A stretch of 64,000 nucleotides of DNA from Streptomyces roseifaciens (GTDB lineage Bacteria > Actinomycetota > Actinomycetes > Streptomycetales > Streptomycetaceae), in assembly GCF_001445655.1 (NCBI RefSeq), contig NZ_LNBE01000004.1:2418001-2482000 (forward strand), read 5' to 3'. The notes below the pieces were generated by a model. It worked only from the letters and a program-made list of their open reading frames with translations. It was not told the origin of the DNA and ran no database searches. Shown here in pieces: positions 17,476 through 25,037 of the stretch (within the stretch, counting starts at the first letter, position 1; every line of letters begins with the position of its first letter). Both the position numbers and the translations under genes were made by a program.

Positions 17476-19188
17476 CTACGGCAGCCCGTGGACGTGCGGC
17501 CCGACCGCACCGGACCAGGCGTTGCCGGCCGCGGCGTCCCAGTTCGTCGACCACGTCATCGCCCCGCGGATCCCGGGATACGTCCTCGACGGCTTGAACG
17601 CACCGCAGCCCGTTCCCTTCGCCAGGCAGTCCAGGGCGTTGTTGACGACGGACGGCGACACGTACCCGCCGCCCGCCGCGCGCGGAGAGGCCGGCAGGCC
17701 CAGGCCGACCTGCGAGGGGTCGAGGCCGCCTTCGAGCTGGATGCAGGCGAGCGCGGTGAGGAAGTCGACGGACCCCTGCGCGTAGACCTTCCCGTCGCAG
17801 CCGTTCATGGAACCGCTGTTGTAGTACTGCATGTTGACGACCGTCAGGATGTCCTTGATGTTGAGGGCCGTGCGGAAGTAGCCCGCCGACGTCGACTGCA
17901 TGTCGATCGTCTGCGGCGCCATGGTGATGACGAGCTTGCTGCCCGCCTTCGCCGAGAGCGCGCGCAACGCCTGGGTCATGTAAGTCGGGTTGAGGCCGTT
18001 CTCGAGGTCGATGTCGACGCCGTCGAACCCGTACTTCTGCATCAGGGCGAAGACGCTGTCCGCGAAACGGGCGGCGGAGGACGCGTCGTTGACGGTGACC
18101 GTGCCGCGCTCGCCGCCGATGGAGATGACGACGCTCTTGCCGGCCGCCTGCTTGGCGGCGATGTCGGCCTTGAACTGCGCCTCGGAGTAGTTCAGCGCGG
18201 GATCGAGCCGGAAGTCGACCGCGCCCGGCGTCGCGGTCGCGTCGGCGAAGGCGACGGCGATGATGTCGTACTGGCTCTGCACGTCGCTGATCTTCTGGAC
18301 GGTGGCGCCGTTGCTGAAGTTCTGCCAGTAGCCGGTGACGGCGTGCTTGGGCAGGGAGGGCCCGGGTCCGGGCCCCGGATCGCCGCCGCCCGGGCTCGTC
18401 GTGGCCGTCACCTCGCCCGACTTCGGCGACTCGCCCGCCGCGTTGGTGGCGGTGACCTGGAACCGGTACGAGGTGGAGGCCGCGAGCCCGCCGACCGATG
18501 CCGAAGTCCCCTCGGTCGAAGCGACCTTGGCGCCGTCACGGTAGACGTTGTAGCCCGTGGCCCCGGCGACCGCGTCCCAGGACAAGGACACGGAGGAGGC
18601 CGTCACGGCCCCGGCCTTGAGCCCGCCCGGAGCACCCGGCACCGGCTCGCCGGGCTCGCCGCCGGGCCCCGTGAGGGTGATGTCGTCGGCGAAATAGGCG
18701 GCCTGTCCGTACCACCCATGGGTGTAGACGGTGACGGAGGTGGTGCCGGGGCCCGTGGTGAAGGAGGTGGAGAGCTGCTGCCAGGAACCGGCGGACGGCG
18801 TCCACGTCGAAACGTCGGTGGTCCCGGTCCCGCTCGCGCCGAGGTACACGTAGGAGCCCTGAACCCATGCGCTCAATGTGTACGAAGCGTTGGGCTGCAC
18901 CGCGACGGTCTGCGCGCACCGAGCCTTGTCCGCCCCGGCCGGAACGGCCTTGAGCGCGCCGCTCCCGGTGTGCGCGGGCGAGCCGACGACGGCACCGCTG
19001 CCGCCGGAACACGTCCAGCCGTCCAGGCCGGACTCGAAGCCGGGGTTCTTGGTGAGGTTGCCGTCACCCGCGGCCCGCGCGGGCCCCGCGCCGAGGGCGG
19101 GGAGGCCGGCGAGTGCGAGGCCCGCGGCCAGGAGGGTGCAGAGGCGGGCTGTGCGGCGTCTGTGGCGGGGCAGGCGTGAGTGCTCCAC
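17476..19188 (-). CDS. Secreted family 18 chitinase with carbohydrate-binding and FnIII modules
   Basis: A 570-residue exported chitinase. Order: signal peptide ending PARA/A (about residue 40); a beta-sandwich carbohydrate-binding module (45-176, NLTKNPGFESGLDGW...YFADDITL); a Gly/Pro linker; a fibronectin III domain (184-265, ending ATTSPG); a Gly/Pro linker; and the GH18 barrel (281-570). The catalytic motif is FDGVDIDLE with acid/base E396; VVISIGGERG and MAPQTIDMQ are further GH18 signatures. It hydrolyses chitin endo- or processively outside the cell. GTG 19188 was chosen for GGAGG upstream and the signal peptide it creates. The DasR-like site upstream fits N-acetylglucosamine control. 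Confidence 0.93.
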   Translation of the reverse strand: MEHSRLPRHRRRTARLCTLLAAGLALAGLPALGAGPARAAGDGNLTKNPGFESGLDGWTCSGGSGAVVGSPAHTGSGALKAVPAGADKARCAQTVAVQPNASYTLSAWVQGSYVYLGASGTGTTDVSTWTPSAGSWQQLSTSFTTGPGTTSVTVYTHGWYGQAAYFADDITLTGPGGEPGEPVPGAPGGLKAGAVTASSVSLSWDAVAGATGYNVYRDGAKVASTEGTSASVGGLAASTSYRFQVTATNAAGESPKSGEVTATTSPGGGDPGPGPGPSLPKHAVTGYWQNFSNGATVQKISDVQSQYDIIAVAFADATATPGAVDFRLDPALNYSEAQFKADIAAKQAAGKSVVISIGGERGTVTVNDASSAARFADSVFALMQKYGFDGVDIDLENGLNPTYMTQALRALSAKAGSKLVITMAPQTIDMQSTSAGYFRTALNIKDILTVVNMQYYNSGSMNGCDGKVYAQGSVDFLTALACIQLEGGLDPSQVGLGLPASPRAAGGGYVSPSVVNNALDCLAKGTGCGAFKPSRTYPGIRGAMTWSTNWDAAAGNAWSGAVGPHVHGLP

Positions 19189-19261
19189 TGGTGCCTCCGG
19201 TGGGGAGTGGGAGAACAGATCCGGGTGGTGTGGGGGACGGCGGCCGCCGTGGCGTACAAGC

Positions 19262-19286
19262 TGGTCCAGACCATTTGCCGTGTCAA
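19262..19286 (-). promoter_or_regulatory. Chitinase promoter with DasR-responsive element
   Basis: TGGTCCAGACCA (19262-19273) matches the 12-bp chitinase promoter repeat and the core of the DasR consensus (CTGGTCTAGACCA). On the minus strand it follows TTGACA (19281-19286, -35) and lies where it would overlap the -35/-10 spacer, as expected for a GntR-family repressor that responds to aminosugars. DasR itself is not in the window. Confidence 0.75.
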
Positions 19287-19317
19287 GAGTCCCGGCAGCC
19301 ATTACTAGGCTGAGGAC

Positions 19318-19746
19318 ATGACAACCCTGATTGTCCTTCTGCTCTTCGTGGCGGGAACCGCGTGGGTCCTCTACAAGTGCGTGCGTGAATTCCTCACGGC
19401 GCTGAGGTCCGTCTTCTTCGGACAGCGGGCGGAAGGCCGCTGCGTGCGCAGCTACGGGACGGAGGGGTCCGACGGCTTCACGCGCATGCACCACGTCTAC
19501 GGCTTCACCACGGCCGACGGCCGGGCGGTGGAGTTCGAGGAGCCCACCATGCTCATGAGAGAAGGCAAAAAGGTCACCGTCCGCTACCGGGCCAAGGACC
19601 CGGAGCGGACGGCAACCGTCATGGGACTGCGCACCATTTCCCCATTGCTCGGGGGCCTTTTCGGGATATTGGTGAGCGGTTCCTTCTTTCTGGTCAGCCT
19701 GGTGGTTCTCTGGATATACGTGACGGAGGAGTGGCTCAAGCACTAG
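19318..19746 (+). CDS. DUF3592-type membrane protein
   Basis: A 142-residue protein with an N-terminal helix (TTLIVLLLFVAGTAWVLYKC), a soluble beta-rich middle domain (RCVRSYGTEGSDGF...YGFTTADGRAVEF, VTVRYRAKDPERTATV) and one or two C-terminal helices. This is the DUF3592 layout; function unknown. It is a paralogue of the gene at 34728-35123, with shared features A-D-G-R and NPERTAT/DPERTAT. It sits at the left border of the Tad pilus island, divergent from the chitinase. ATG 19318 follows GAGG. Confidence 0.75.
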   Translation: MTTLIVLLLFVAGTAWVLYKCVREFLTALRSVFFGQRAEGRCVRSYGTEGSDGFTRMHHVYGFTTADGRAVEFEEPTMLMREGKKVTVRYRAKDPERTATVMGLRTISPLLGGLFGILVSGSFFLVSLVVLWIYVTEEWLKH

Positions 19747-19758
19747 CGGACAGGGATG

Positions 19759-20334
19759 TCAGCCGGTCACCTTGATGGACTTCAGGATCTCGTCCAGGTC
19801 GGCCTGGGAGAGCTTCCCCTTCGGCGCGGTGATCCGTACGACCCAGGGCTTGTCGTTCTTGTCCATGCCGACGATGTCGACGGCGGTCATGCCGGTGCCC
19901 CGAGGAGGGGACCCGCCGGCACCACTGGACTCGAACTCGTGGTCGATCCGCGTGGCCCGGCTCGTCCCGGAGACCTTGATGTCCTCCTTGCCCTTGGCAG
20001 CGCCACCGAATGTGTACTGGGCGTCCGCGCCCGCCACCGCCAGGTCCAGGTCACTGGTCTTCATGAACTCGACCTGCGCGATGATACGGACGACGGTCTT
20101 CCCGCCTTCCACCAGGTCCGCCTCCGCCGTGGCCGACTTGGGCAACCTGTCCTTGGCCAGTTCCTTGAACCCCTTCGGGTAGGCGACGCTGACCTGCTGT
20201 GCGTCCAGTGTCTGCCATCCCTCCGGGAGGGCCGCCCCGCCGCTCTTCGCGCTACCGCAGCCGGTCATGAGGAGCCCTGCGAGGGCAGTGGTCGCAGCGG
20301 CTGCAGCGGCGCGGCGTACGGTAGTGCTGATCAT
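19759..20334 (-). CDS. Lipoprotein partner of chimeric prepilin A
   Basis: A 191-residue lipoprotein: signal sequence with lipobox LLMTGC (Cys about residue 26), then an alpha/beta domain beginning LPEGWQTLDAQQVSVAYPKGF and ending VDIVGMDKNDKPWVVRI... KSIKVTG. It lies 50 bp downstream of the large pilin-like gene at 20385 in the same direction. Two paralogues (37287-37871 and 40000-40575) sit in the same position behind the other two large genes; all share the EGW.TLDA/YP start, the VGMD.(K/E)D motif and the V.VTG end. It would be anchored on the outer face of the membrane. Function unknown; a pilus accessory or regulator role is inferred from strict pairing. Confidence 0.85.
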   Translation of the reverse strand: MISTTVRRAAAAAATTALAGLLMTGCGSAKSGGAALPEGWQTLDAQQVSVAYPKGFKELAKDRLPKSATAEADLVEGGKTVVRIIAQVEFMKTSDLDLAVAGADAQYTFGGAAKGKEDIKVSGTSRATRIDHEFESSGAGGSPPRGTGMTAVDIVGMDKNDKPWVVRITAPKGKLSQADLDEILKSIKVTG

Positions 20335-20384
20335 CGAGTCTCACCCTCTGTGCGACTGTCCGGTAGTGGTATCACTTGATGCTG

Positions 20385-22397
20385 CTACTTTGAGCAGAGT
20401 GTCATCGGAAGGTAACTCCGCTTTCCGTCCCGCGGGGCGCCGAGGAACTCCGCGTCCTTCTGGCGGACCTTCTCCTTGCTGGCTTCGAAGTTCGCGGTGT
20501 AGCCGAAGGAGGCTACGCCCAGGTTGAGCTCGGCACCGAATTCCCCGGCATCGGTCACACCGTCATAGGTGAGCCGACTGGACCTGCCGTCGTCGAACAA
20601 CAGCTGACCGAACTTGTCGTCGTCGCCGGGCCGGTCCGTGGGGGCCTTGTCGGAGGCCAGCAGTGCGAAGGGCGACTTGTACTTACCGTTCCCCTTCAGC
20701 CAGTTCTCGGCGATTTCCCGCTGTCCGGGGGTGCTGATGTCCAGTGTGGTGGTGACGACCTCGGTCACGCTCTCCTTGCCCGATCCGCTGAGCGACCCCT
20801 TGCCCCTGGATTTGCCGGCGTTCCTGTTGTCCTTGCCCTTGCGGTTTTTGTCCGGGACCTTCTCCTCGTCCGCGGCCTCCTGCTTGGCACCGCCCTTGCC
20901 GGAGTCCTCCTGGGTACGAGTCATGATGATCCGTTTCAGGTGGTTGTTCTTGTCGCGGGTGACCGTGATGGCTCCGGTGATGCCGAGCCCGTACTCTGCC
21001 GAGACCTTGGTCCCCTCCACGCTGGCTTCTCCACCCGTGCTGCCTTCCACCTTGAATGCAAAGGTCTGGGACGTGGTGTCGTTGATGCCGTCCTTGGTGA
21101 TCGTTACGGTGGGGGCGACCTTGACCTTGCCGCCGAGCTTGGCCGTGGTCTGATCGTCGATCGAACCGGAGATCTTGAGTTCGCCAGATCCCTCAAGACC
21201 GATCGAGCTGTACGAGAGATGGCCCGCGTTGACCGTGTTGTTGACTTCCTTCTGCAGCTCCCCGTAGTGCTTGGCGGAGTTTCCGGCAACCAGAGGCGAA
21301 TCCCTGGCGTACTGCATGCCGGCCTTGGCGCTGTCCAGTTGCTCCAGCTTCTCGCGGAACTTGTCGGCTTCCTCCTGGCTGTCGAACTGCCAGGTGTCGC
21401 CGCCCGTGACCTTTACACCACCGGCAATTTCGACCTCGGACGAACCTTCCTCGTCGAGCTTGCCCACCTTGGCGCCCCACTTGGGGGTCAGGGTGATGCC
21501 TGCCTTACCGGCGTCGCTGAACGTGAGCCGGACCTTGTCCTTGTACACGGGCTTCCCGTCCTTGCCCACGACGGGATTCCCGTTCTTGTCGACCTCGCGG
21601 ACCTTGAACTTCTGCTGCTGGAAGCCGTACTCGTTGCCGAACTTGAACCAGGCGATCTTCACTTCCTGGCCCGCCATGCTGCTGGTGTTGGCGGTGTTGC
21701 ACATCGTCGGCTCGAAGTAGGAATCGGGTTTCTTCGCCTCTTCGATCTCGCGAGGCGTCTTGCAGTTGCCGCCGACCGCCTGGCAGATCTTCGCCTTGAT
21801 GGTGTCGGCGACTTCCTTGACCACACCGGTGGCGACCAGGCTTGCCACCACCGCCACGACCACCACGACCGTGCCGATGTATTCCGTCGCGGTCACGCCC
21901 GAGTCGTTCCAGGGGTAGTCGTCCCTGCCTCCGCTCGACCGGCCAAGCCGTCCGAGCACGAGCCCGGCAGTGCCGCCCAGGACGAAGGCGGCGGCCGCCA
22001 TGCCGATGCCCTCGGCCACGAGGAGGTCCCACCCCTCGACGAGGGCCCGGGTGCAGGTGATGGCCGGAACTCCCAGTGCCGCCAGCAGGTATACCGGTAC
22101 GGAGTCCCTGTGCGGCTCGGGAAGGAGGCGCCCCGCCGCCCAGACCGCCAGCGTGACGTACAGCGTGTTGGGAACGTAGATGACGGCGACCCGCCATCCG
22201 AAGGAGGCGAGCCGCTCTGCAGTCGCGAGTTCGTCGAGGATCGCGGCATTGAGCAGCAAGCCGGTCGCGAAGAGGACGACGACCGCCGCCGCCCAGGAGC
22301 GCATCAGGGCGAAGAGGACGTTGGACTTCTGCCGGGGTGGAGTCCCGTAAGAGCCGTATGTCTGACTGGAGCCGTATCTATTGCCTATGCCGCCCAT
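20385..22397 (-). CDS. Chimeric prepilin A: 4-TM module, class III pilin motif, large ectodomain
   Basis: A 670-residue protein not resembling a named family that I recognise. Residues 27-150 hold four hydrophobic helices (LMRSWAAAVVVLFATGLL, ASFGWRVAVIYVPNTLYV, PVYLLAALGVPAITC, VAEGIGMAAAAFVLGGTAG). A basic loop follows, then WNDSG/VTATEYIGTVVVVVAVV: a Tad-type prepilin peptidase site with Gly167 at -1, Glu172 at +5 and Tyr at +6. The mature part (168-670) has C205, C212, C233 and C668 and no other cysteine, the conserved AWFKFGNEYGFQQQ, and a Lys/Gly/Ser-rich linker. Paralogues lie at 35242 and 37986. ATG 22397 follows a G-rich site. I infer a membrane-inserted minor pilin or adhesin processed by the local peptidase. 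Confidence 0.85.
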   Translation of the reverse strand: MGGIGNRYGSSQTYGSYGTPPRQKSNVLFALMRSWAAAVVVLFATGLLLNAAILDELATAERLASFGWRVAVIYVPNTLYVTLAVWAAGRLLPEPHRDSVPVYLLAALGVPAITCTRALVEGWDLLVAEGIGMAAAAFVLGGTAGLVLGRLGRSSGGRDDYPWNDSGVTATEYIGTVVVVVAVVASLVATGVVKEVADTIKAKICQAVGGNCKTPREIEEAKKPDSYFEPTMCNTANTSSMAGQEVKIAWFKFGNEYGFQQQKFKVREVDKNGNPVVGKDGKPVYKDKVRLTFSDAGKAGITLTPKWGAKVGKLDEEGSSEVEIAGGVKVTGGDTWQFDSQEEADKFREKLEQLDSAKAGMQYARDSPLVAGNSAKHYGELQKEVNNTVNAGHLSYSSIGLEGSGELKISGSIDDQTTAKLGGKVKVAPTVTITKDGINDTTSQTFAFKVEGSTGGEASVEGTKVSAEYGLGITGAITVTRDKNNHLKRIIMTRTQEDSGKGGAKQEAADEEKVPDKNRKGKDNRNAGKSRGKGSLSGSGKESVTEVVTTTLDISTPGQREIAENWLKGNGKYKSPFALLASDKAPTDRPGDDDKFGQLLFDDGRSSRLTYDGVTDAGEFGAELNLGVASFGYTANFEASKEKVRQKDAEFLGAPRDGKRSYLPMTLCSK

Positions 22398-22432
22398 TCC
22401 CCCGAGCCCTCTGTTCTTGATCGTTTGGGCTC

Positions 22433-22487
22433 ACGTTAATCGGCGGTGATCAATGGGTCGTGGGCCCGTGGGCCCCATTCGGGGCCC
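22433..22487 (-). promoter_or_regulatory. GGGCCC-type promoter of prepilin A
   Basis: GGGCCC boxes at 22462-22467 and 22470-22475 (8 bp apart, together TGGGCCCGTGGGCCCC) and a third at 22482-22487. Reading leftwards, 23 bp separate the nearest box from TAACGT (22433-22438), the presumed -10. This is the architecture shared by five promoters of the island. Confidence 0.75.
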
Positions 22488-22533
22488 AACGCGACGTGGG
22501 ATTCGGGTACCTCGGGGTGCTTGTGGGCGGCAC

Positions 22534-23154
22534 TCAGTTGGCGCGCGGGAAGGAGACCTCCACGCGTCGGTTCTGCTTGCGGCCCTCTTCCGTGTCGTTC
22601 GACGCGACCGGAGCGTCCTCGGCGTAGCCGCGGATCTCGTAGCGCACCTCGGAGCCGAGCGACTTGGAGAGCTCCTTCTGCACCGCGTCCGCACGCTGCT
22701 TGGAGAGCTCCATGCCGTGCTCGTGCGTACCGAGGTTGTCGGTGAAGCCGAACACCTGGACCTGGCGGGCGTTCTGCTTCTTGATCTCGTCCGCGATGGC
22801 CCTGATGCGGTCGTTCGCCTCGGGGTTGAGGTCGGCGCTGTCCTTGCCGAAGAGGACCTCGGCCTGCAGCTGGAACTTCACGTCGGAGTTGGTGTCCTGC
22901 CGCTGTTCCTGGCCGCTCTCGTCACCCACGATGCTCTTGATGTCCAGCACCTTGGGCGGCCCGAGGGTCCTGCCCGGCTCCAGCTTGAGGCCGGGGTCCT
23001 TGGGGTCGATCTTTCCGGCGAAGGCGGAGGGGGCGTAGGTCACTTCGTCTGCCAGGGCAACAGGCGCGGCGGCGGCCGTCAGGCCGACCGCGAGGGTGAC
23101 GGAGACGACCCAGACCGAGCCCCGGCTGTGGAGCCTCTTCATGCGCTCACCCAT
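22534..23154 (-). CDS. Secreted OmpA-domain protein
   Basis: A 206-residue exported protein: signal peptide (VWVVSVTLAVGLTAAAAPVALA), a short N-terminal region, then an OmpA C-terminal domain (about 90-206) with LFGKDSADLNPEANDRI, VFGFTDNLGTHEHGMELSKQRADAV and KQNRRVEVSF, the diaminopimelate/peptidoglycan-binding residues. It likely binds peptidoglycan. Its start overlaps the upstream lipoprotein stop by 8 bases (ATGGGTGA); ATG 23142 is an alternative. It closes the flp transcription unit and precedes the prepilin A promoter. In Gram-negative Tad systems an OmpA-like TadD/RcpB-neighbour role exists, but no outer membrane is expected here; wall anchoring of the pilus is inferred. Confidence 0.85.
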   Translation of the reverse strand: MGERMKRLHSRGSVWVVSVTLAVGLTAAAAPVALADEVTYAPSAFAGKIDPKDPGLKLEPGRTLGPPKVLDIKSIVGDESGQEQRQDTNSDVKFQLQAEVLFGKDSADLNPEANDRIRAIADEIKKQNARQVQVFGFTDNLGTHEHGMELSKQRADAVQKELSKSLGSEVRYEIRGYAEDAPVASNDTEEGRKQNRRVEVSFPRAN

Positions 23155-23758
23155 CCGTCAGCGTCAGGGCGACGGACTGGAAGGTCGGGATTTGCAGGGC
23201 CACCTGGGTCGTGGACTTCGGGGGCGCCGGGAACTGAATGTAGACCTTCTGCTCCGACTTTTCCTCAATGACGGGAATGCCCGTCGTGGCCAGCGGCCGG
23301 TCCTCCGTGTCCCGCAGCGTGTAGTAGCGCTTCTTCTCCTTCTCGTCCACGAGCGTGGCCCCACCGAGGGAGCTGCCGCCGGCCCCTCGGATCACGTTCA
23401 GCTCCGGCCCTGACCACACCTGCGTGTCATAGAACTTCTCATCCGCCGTGTTCTTCAGGTTGCCGTTGAGCGTGACGAACCCACCTGAACTGCGCGTCAC
23501 CGAAGTGATGTCGAGGACGATGCCCTTCGGGCCTTTGAGCGTGGCGATCACCTTGGTGTCGTCCGGCCGCTCGGCCTGCGTCTCCTGCTTGGCCCGACCG
23601 TCCTGCCCACCCGGGTCGGCACGCTGGGCGCTCTGGTCGGCCTTCGGCTTCTCTTCCTTGTCGTCACTGCCGCAGGCGGACAGCGTCAAGGCCATTGCCG
23701 CCACCAGGGCGGCACCCGCAACAGTCCGAGGTGCCCGGGCACGTTGCCACACGCTCAT
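23147..23758 (-). CDS. Lipoprotein of the flp operon
   Basis: A 203-residue lipoprotein: signal and lipobox TLSAC, then a charged Lys/Gln/Asp-rich linker, then a beta-rich domain (VLDITSVTRSSGGFVTLNGNLKNTADEKFY...) like an immunoglobulin-type beta-sandwich of the kind used in cell-surface proteins. I do not recognise a specific family. Start ATG 23758 follows AGAGGA; GTG 23761 is equally possible. It lies between the TadG-like gene and the OmpA-domain gene and is translationally coupled to the latter. A role in pilus anchoring is inferred only from position. Confidence 0.8.
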   Translation of the reverse strand: MSVWQRARAPRTVAGAALVAAMALTLSACGSDDKEEKPKADQSAQRADPGGQDGRAKQETQAERPDDTKVIATLKGPKGIVLDITSVTRSSGGFVTLNGNLKNTADEKFYDTQVWSGPELNVIRGAGGSSLGGATLVDEKEKKRYYTLRDTEDRPLATTGIPVIEEKSEQKVYIQFPAPPKSTTQVALQIPTFQSVALTLTDG

Positions 23759-23803
23759 CACTCATCGTCCTCTGGTTGTCGTTCGCAAACCGGCGCGCAT
23801 GTA

Positions 23804-24529
23804 TCAGTCGGCAAGTCTGACGGAGAACAGGTCTGTAACTCCAGGGAGGTTCCCCGGCTCGCCGGGGTTCTTGGGGTCGATGTCCCAGGTGCGGCCATCG
23901 GAGCAGTGGAGTCGCAGTGGCTTCGGCTCCGGCTCCTTGCTCGTTCCCGGAGCCGGCGTCCCGCTCGGCCCCGGGTCTTTGCTTGTTCGCGGCTTCGGCG
24001 TCCGGCCGGCCTCGGGTGCGCCGGTGGCTCCGGGATCCTCCACTGGTCGCAGCGCGCACACCCGCGGCACGATGACCGCGGTGGCGGTCGCCTTCATGTG
24101 CCGTTTCTCCGTACCGGGGACGACGGAGCCCCCGATGGACTTCTTGGACTGCAGACTGACGGTGAAGCCCGTACGCCCGTCGTTGAGCGGTCGGCAGCCA
24201 TCTGGACCGTTGCCCATCTCGGCTTCATTGCTTTCTGCGAAGCGCCTCGCCGCCGCGCAAGCCCTCTCGGTGAAGACGTTTCTGCCGTTGAGTGCGCGTT
24301 GCCAGGTTGCTGGATCGCTGAGGGAAGCGAGCAGGCCTGCGCGGAGTTGCTCCCGGGCATCCCGTGCGGCCGCCAGTGCCGCAGCGTCCGCCGCAGACTG
24401 TGCGCCGTTGCGGGACACGGCGGCATGACCGACCGCGACATAGGCGAACGCGAGGAAGAGCAAGCCCGCCACCACCGTGATGTAGATGGGGAGAGCCTGC
24501 CCTGCCTCGCGATGCGGCCGCGCAGCCAA
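23804..24529 (-). CDS. TadG-like pilus assembly protein (Tad domain)
   Basis: About 241 residues. The N-terminal EAGQALPIYITVVAGLLFLAF followed by AVSRNGAQSAADAAALAAARDA is the putative Flp pilus-assembly TadE/G-like signature; a pseudopilin-like helix is exposed outside with a Pro/Lys-rich C-terminal region (APGTSKEPEPKP) and LHCSDGRTWDID at the end. It lies 11 bp after the flp stop. No ATG or GTG occurs before the conserved GQAL, so the start is taken as TTG 24529; the ribosome site is weak and coupling to flp is likely. The start is uncertain, the identity fairly sure. Confidence 0.75.
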   Translation of the reverse strand: MAARPHREAGQALPIYITVVAGLLFLAFAYVAVGHAAVSRNGAQSAADAAALAAARDAREQLRAGLLASLSDPATWQRALNGRNVFTERACAAARRFAESNEAEMGNGPDGCRPLNDGRTGFTVSLQSKKSIGGSVVPGTEKRHMKATATAVIVPRVCALRPVEDPGATGAPEAGRTPKPRTSKDPGPSGTPAPGTSKEPEPKPLRLHCSDGRTWDIDPKNPGEPGNLPGVTDLFSVRLAD

Positions 24530-24540
24530 TCGAATCGGAG

Positions 24541-24816
24541 CTACTTGTTGGTTTCCTCCGGCTTCTTGGGCTCCTTGCCGATCTTGTCGGTCCCGTCGAT
24601 TGCGCTCATGATCTTCTTCTTGATGCTGGTGCCGATGTCCGTGAAGCCGACGATGGCAGCCAGGATCGCCACCACGACGACGATCATGCCGATGTACTCC
24701 ACCGCGGTCTGCCCCTTGGACCGCTCGCGACGGAACATCCGGTCGATGACGGTGTCCCGCCACTCCACCACGTGCACTTTGGTGTCGACGGCCGCCTTCA
24801 GCAGCATGTCGTTCAT
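24541..24816 (-). CDS. flp: Flp-type major pilin
   Basis: A 91-residue class III (type IVb, Tad) prepilin. A 35-residue leader ends RSKG, then mature QTAVEYIGMIVVVVAILAAI: Gly at -1, Glu at +5, Tyr at +6. The mature pilin is about 56 residues with a Lys-rich tail (KKKIMSAIDGTDKIGKEPKK). It polymerises into the pilus after cleavage by the prepilin peptidase at 40668-41471. The leader is longer than usual for Flp pilins. ATG 24816 follows GGAGGGG; a hairpin sits just upstream. First gene of the flp-tadG-lipoprotein-ompA unit, driven by a GGGCCC-type promoter. Confidence 0.93.
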   Translation of the reverse strand: MNDMLLKAAVDTKVHVVEWRDTVIDRMFRRERSKGQTAVEYIGMIVVVVAILAAIVGFTDIGTSIKKKIMSAIDGTDKIGKEPKKPEETNK

Positions 24817-24835
24817 GGTCTTCCCCTCCGGCCTC

Positions 24836-24854
24836 AGCCGGCGCCATGCCGGCT
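24836..24854 (-). other. Hairpin in the flp 5' leader
   Basis: AGCCGGC-GCCAT-GCCGGCT (7-bp stem) is placed immediately before the flp ribosome-binding site in a leader of about 100 nt. It could protect the mRNA 5' side or modulate pilin translation. Confidence 0.5.
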
Positions 24855-24922
24855 TCTACGTCAGTCCTGGTTCCATCAGCGCCTCCGGTCGCCACCTGAC
24901 CGGCCTCCCCGACGGCAGCAGA

Positions 24923-24978
24923 AACGTACGCCGGAACCCCACGTCTGAACATGGGTCCCAAGACCCAAACTCGGGCCC
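24923..24978 (-). promoter_or_regulatory. GGGCCC-type promoter of flp
   Basis: Minus-strand box pair formed by GGGTCC (24953-24958) and AGACCC (24961-24966), 8 bp apart, with another GGGCCC at 24973-24978 and one at 25012-25017. The inner box is 24 bp from TACGTT (minus strand, 24923-24928), the presumed -10. It is the most degenerate of the five related promoters. Confidence 0.65.
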
Positions 24979-25037
24979 AAAGGCGTGCACCGCCCACCCG
25001 CCCGTTCACGTGGGCCCCCTTCACCCACCGCTGTGCG

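Noticed and set aside
12461..17554. Very long minus-strand open frame (about 1700 codons) across ridA, gntP, peptidase and protease genes
   Set aside because: It is antisense or out of frame to well-supported genes and its composition is the Arg/Pro/Gly/His-rich pattern of high-GC shadow frames; no domain is recognisable.
19189..19743. Upstream extension of the chitinase frame to 19743
   Set aside because: The extension lies antisense to the DUF3592 gene and crosses the DasR promoter; GTG 19188 has a ribosome site and yields a signal peptide.
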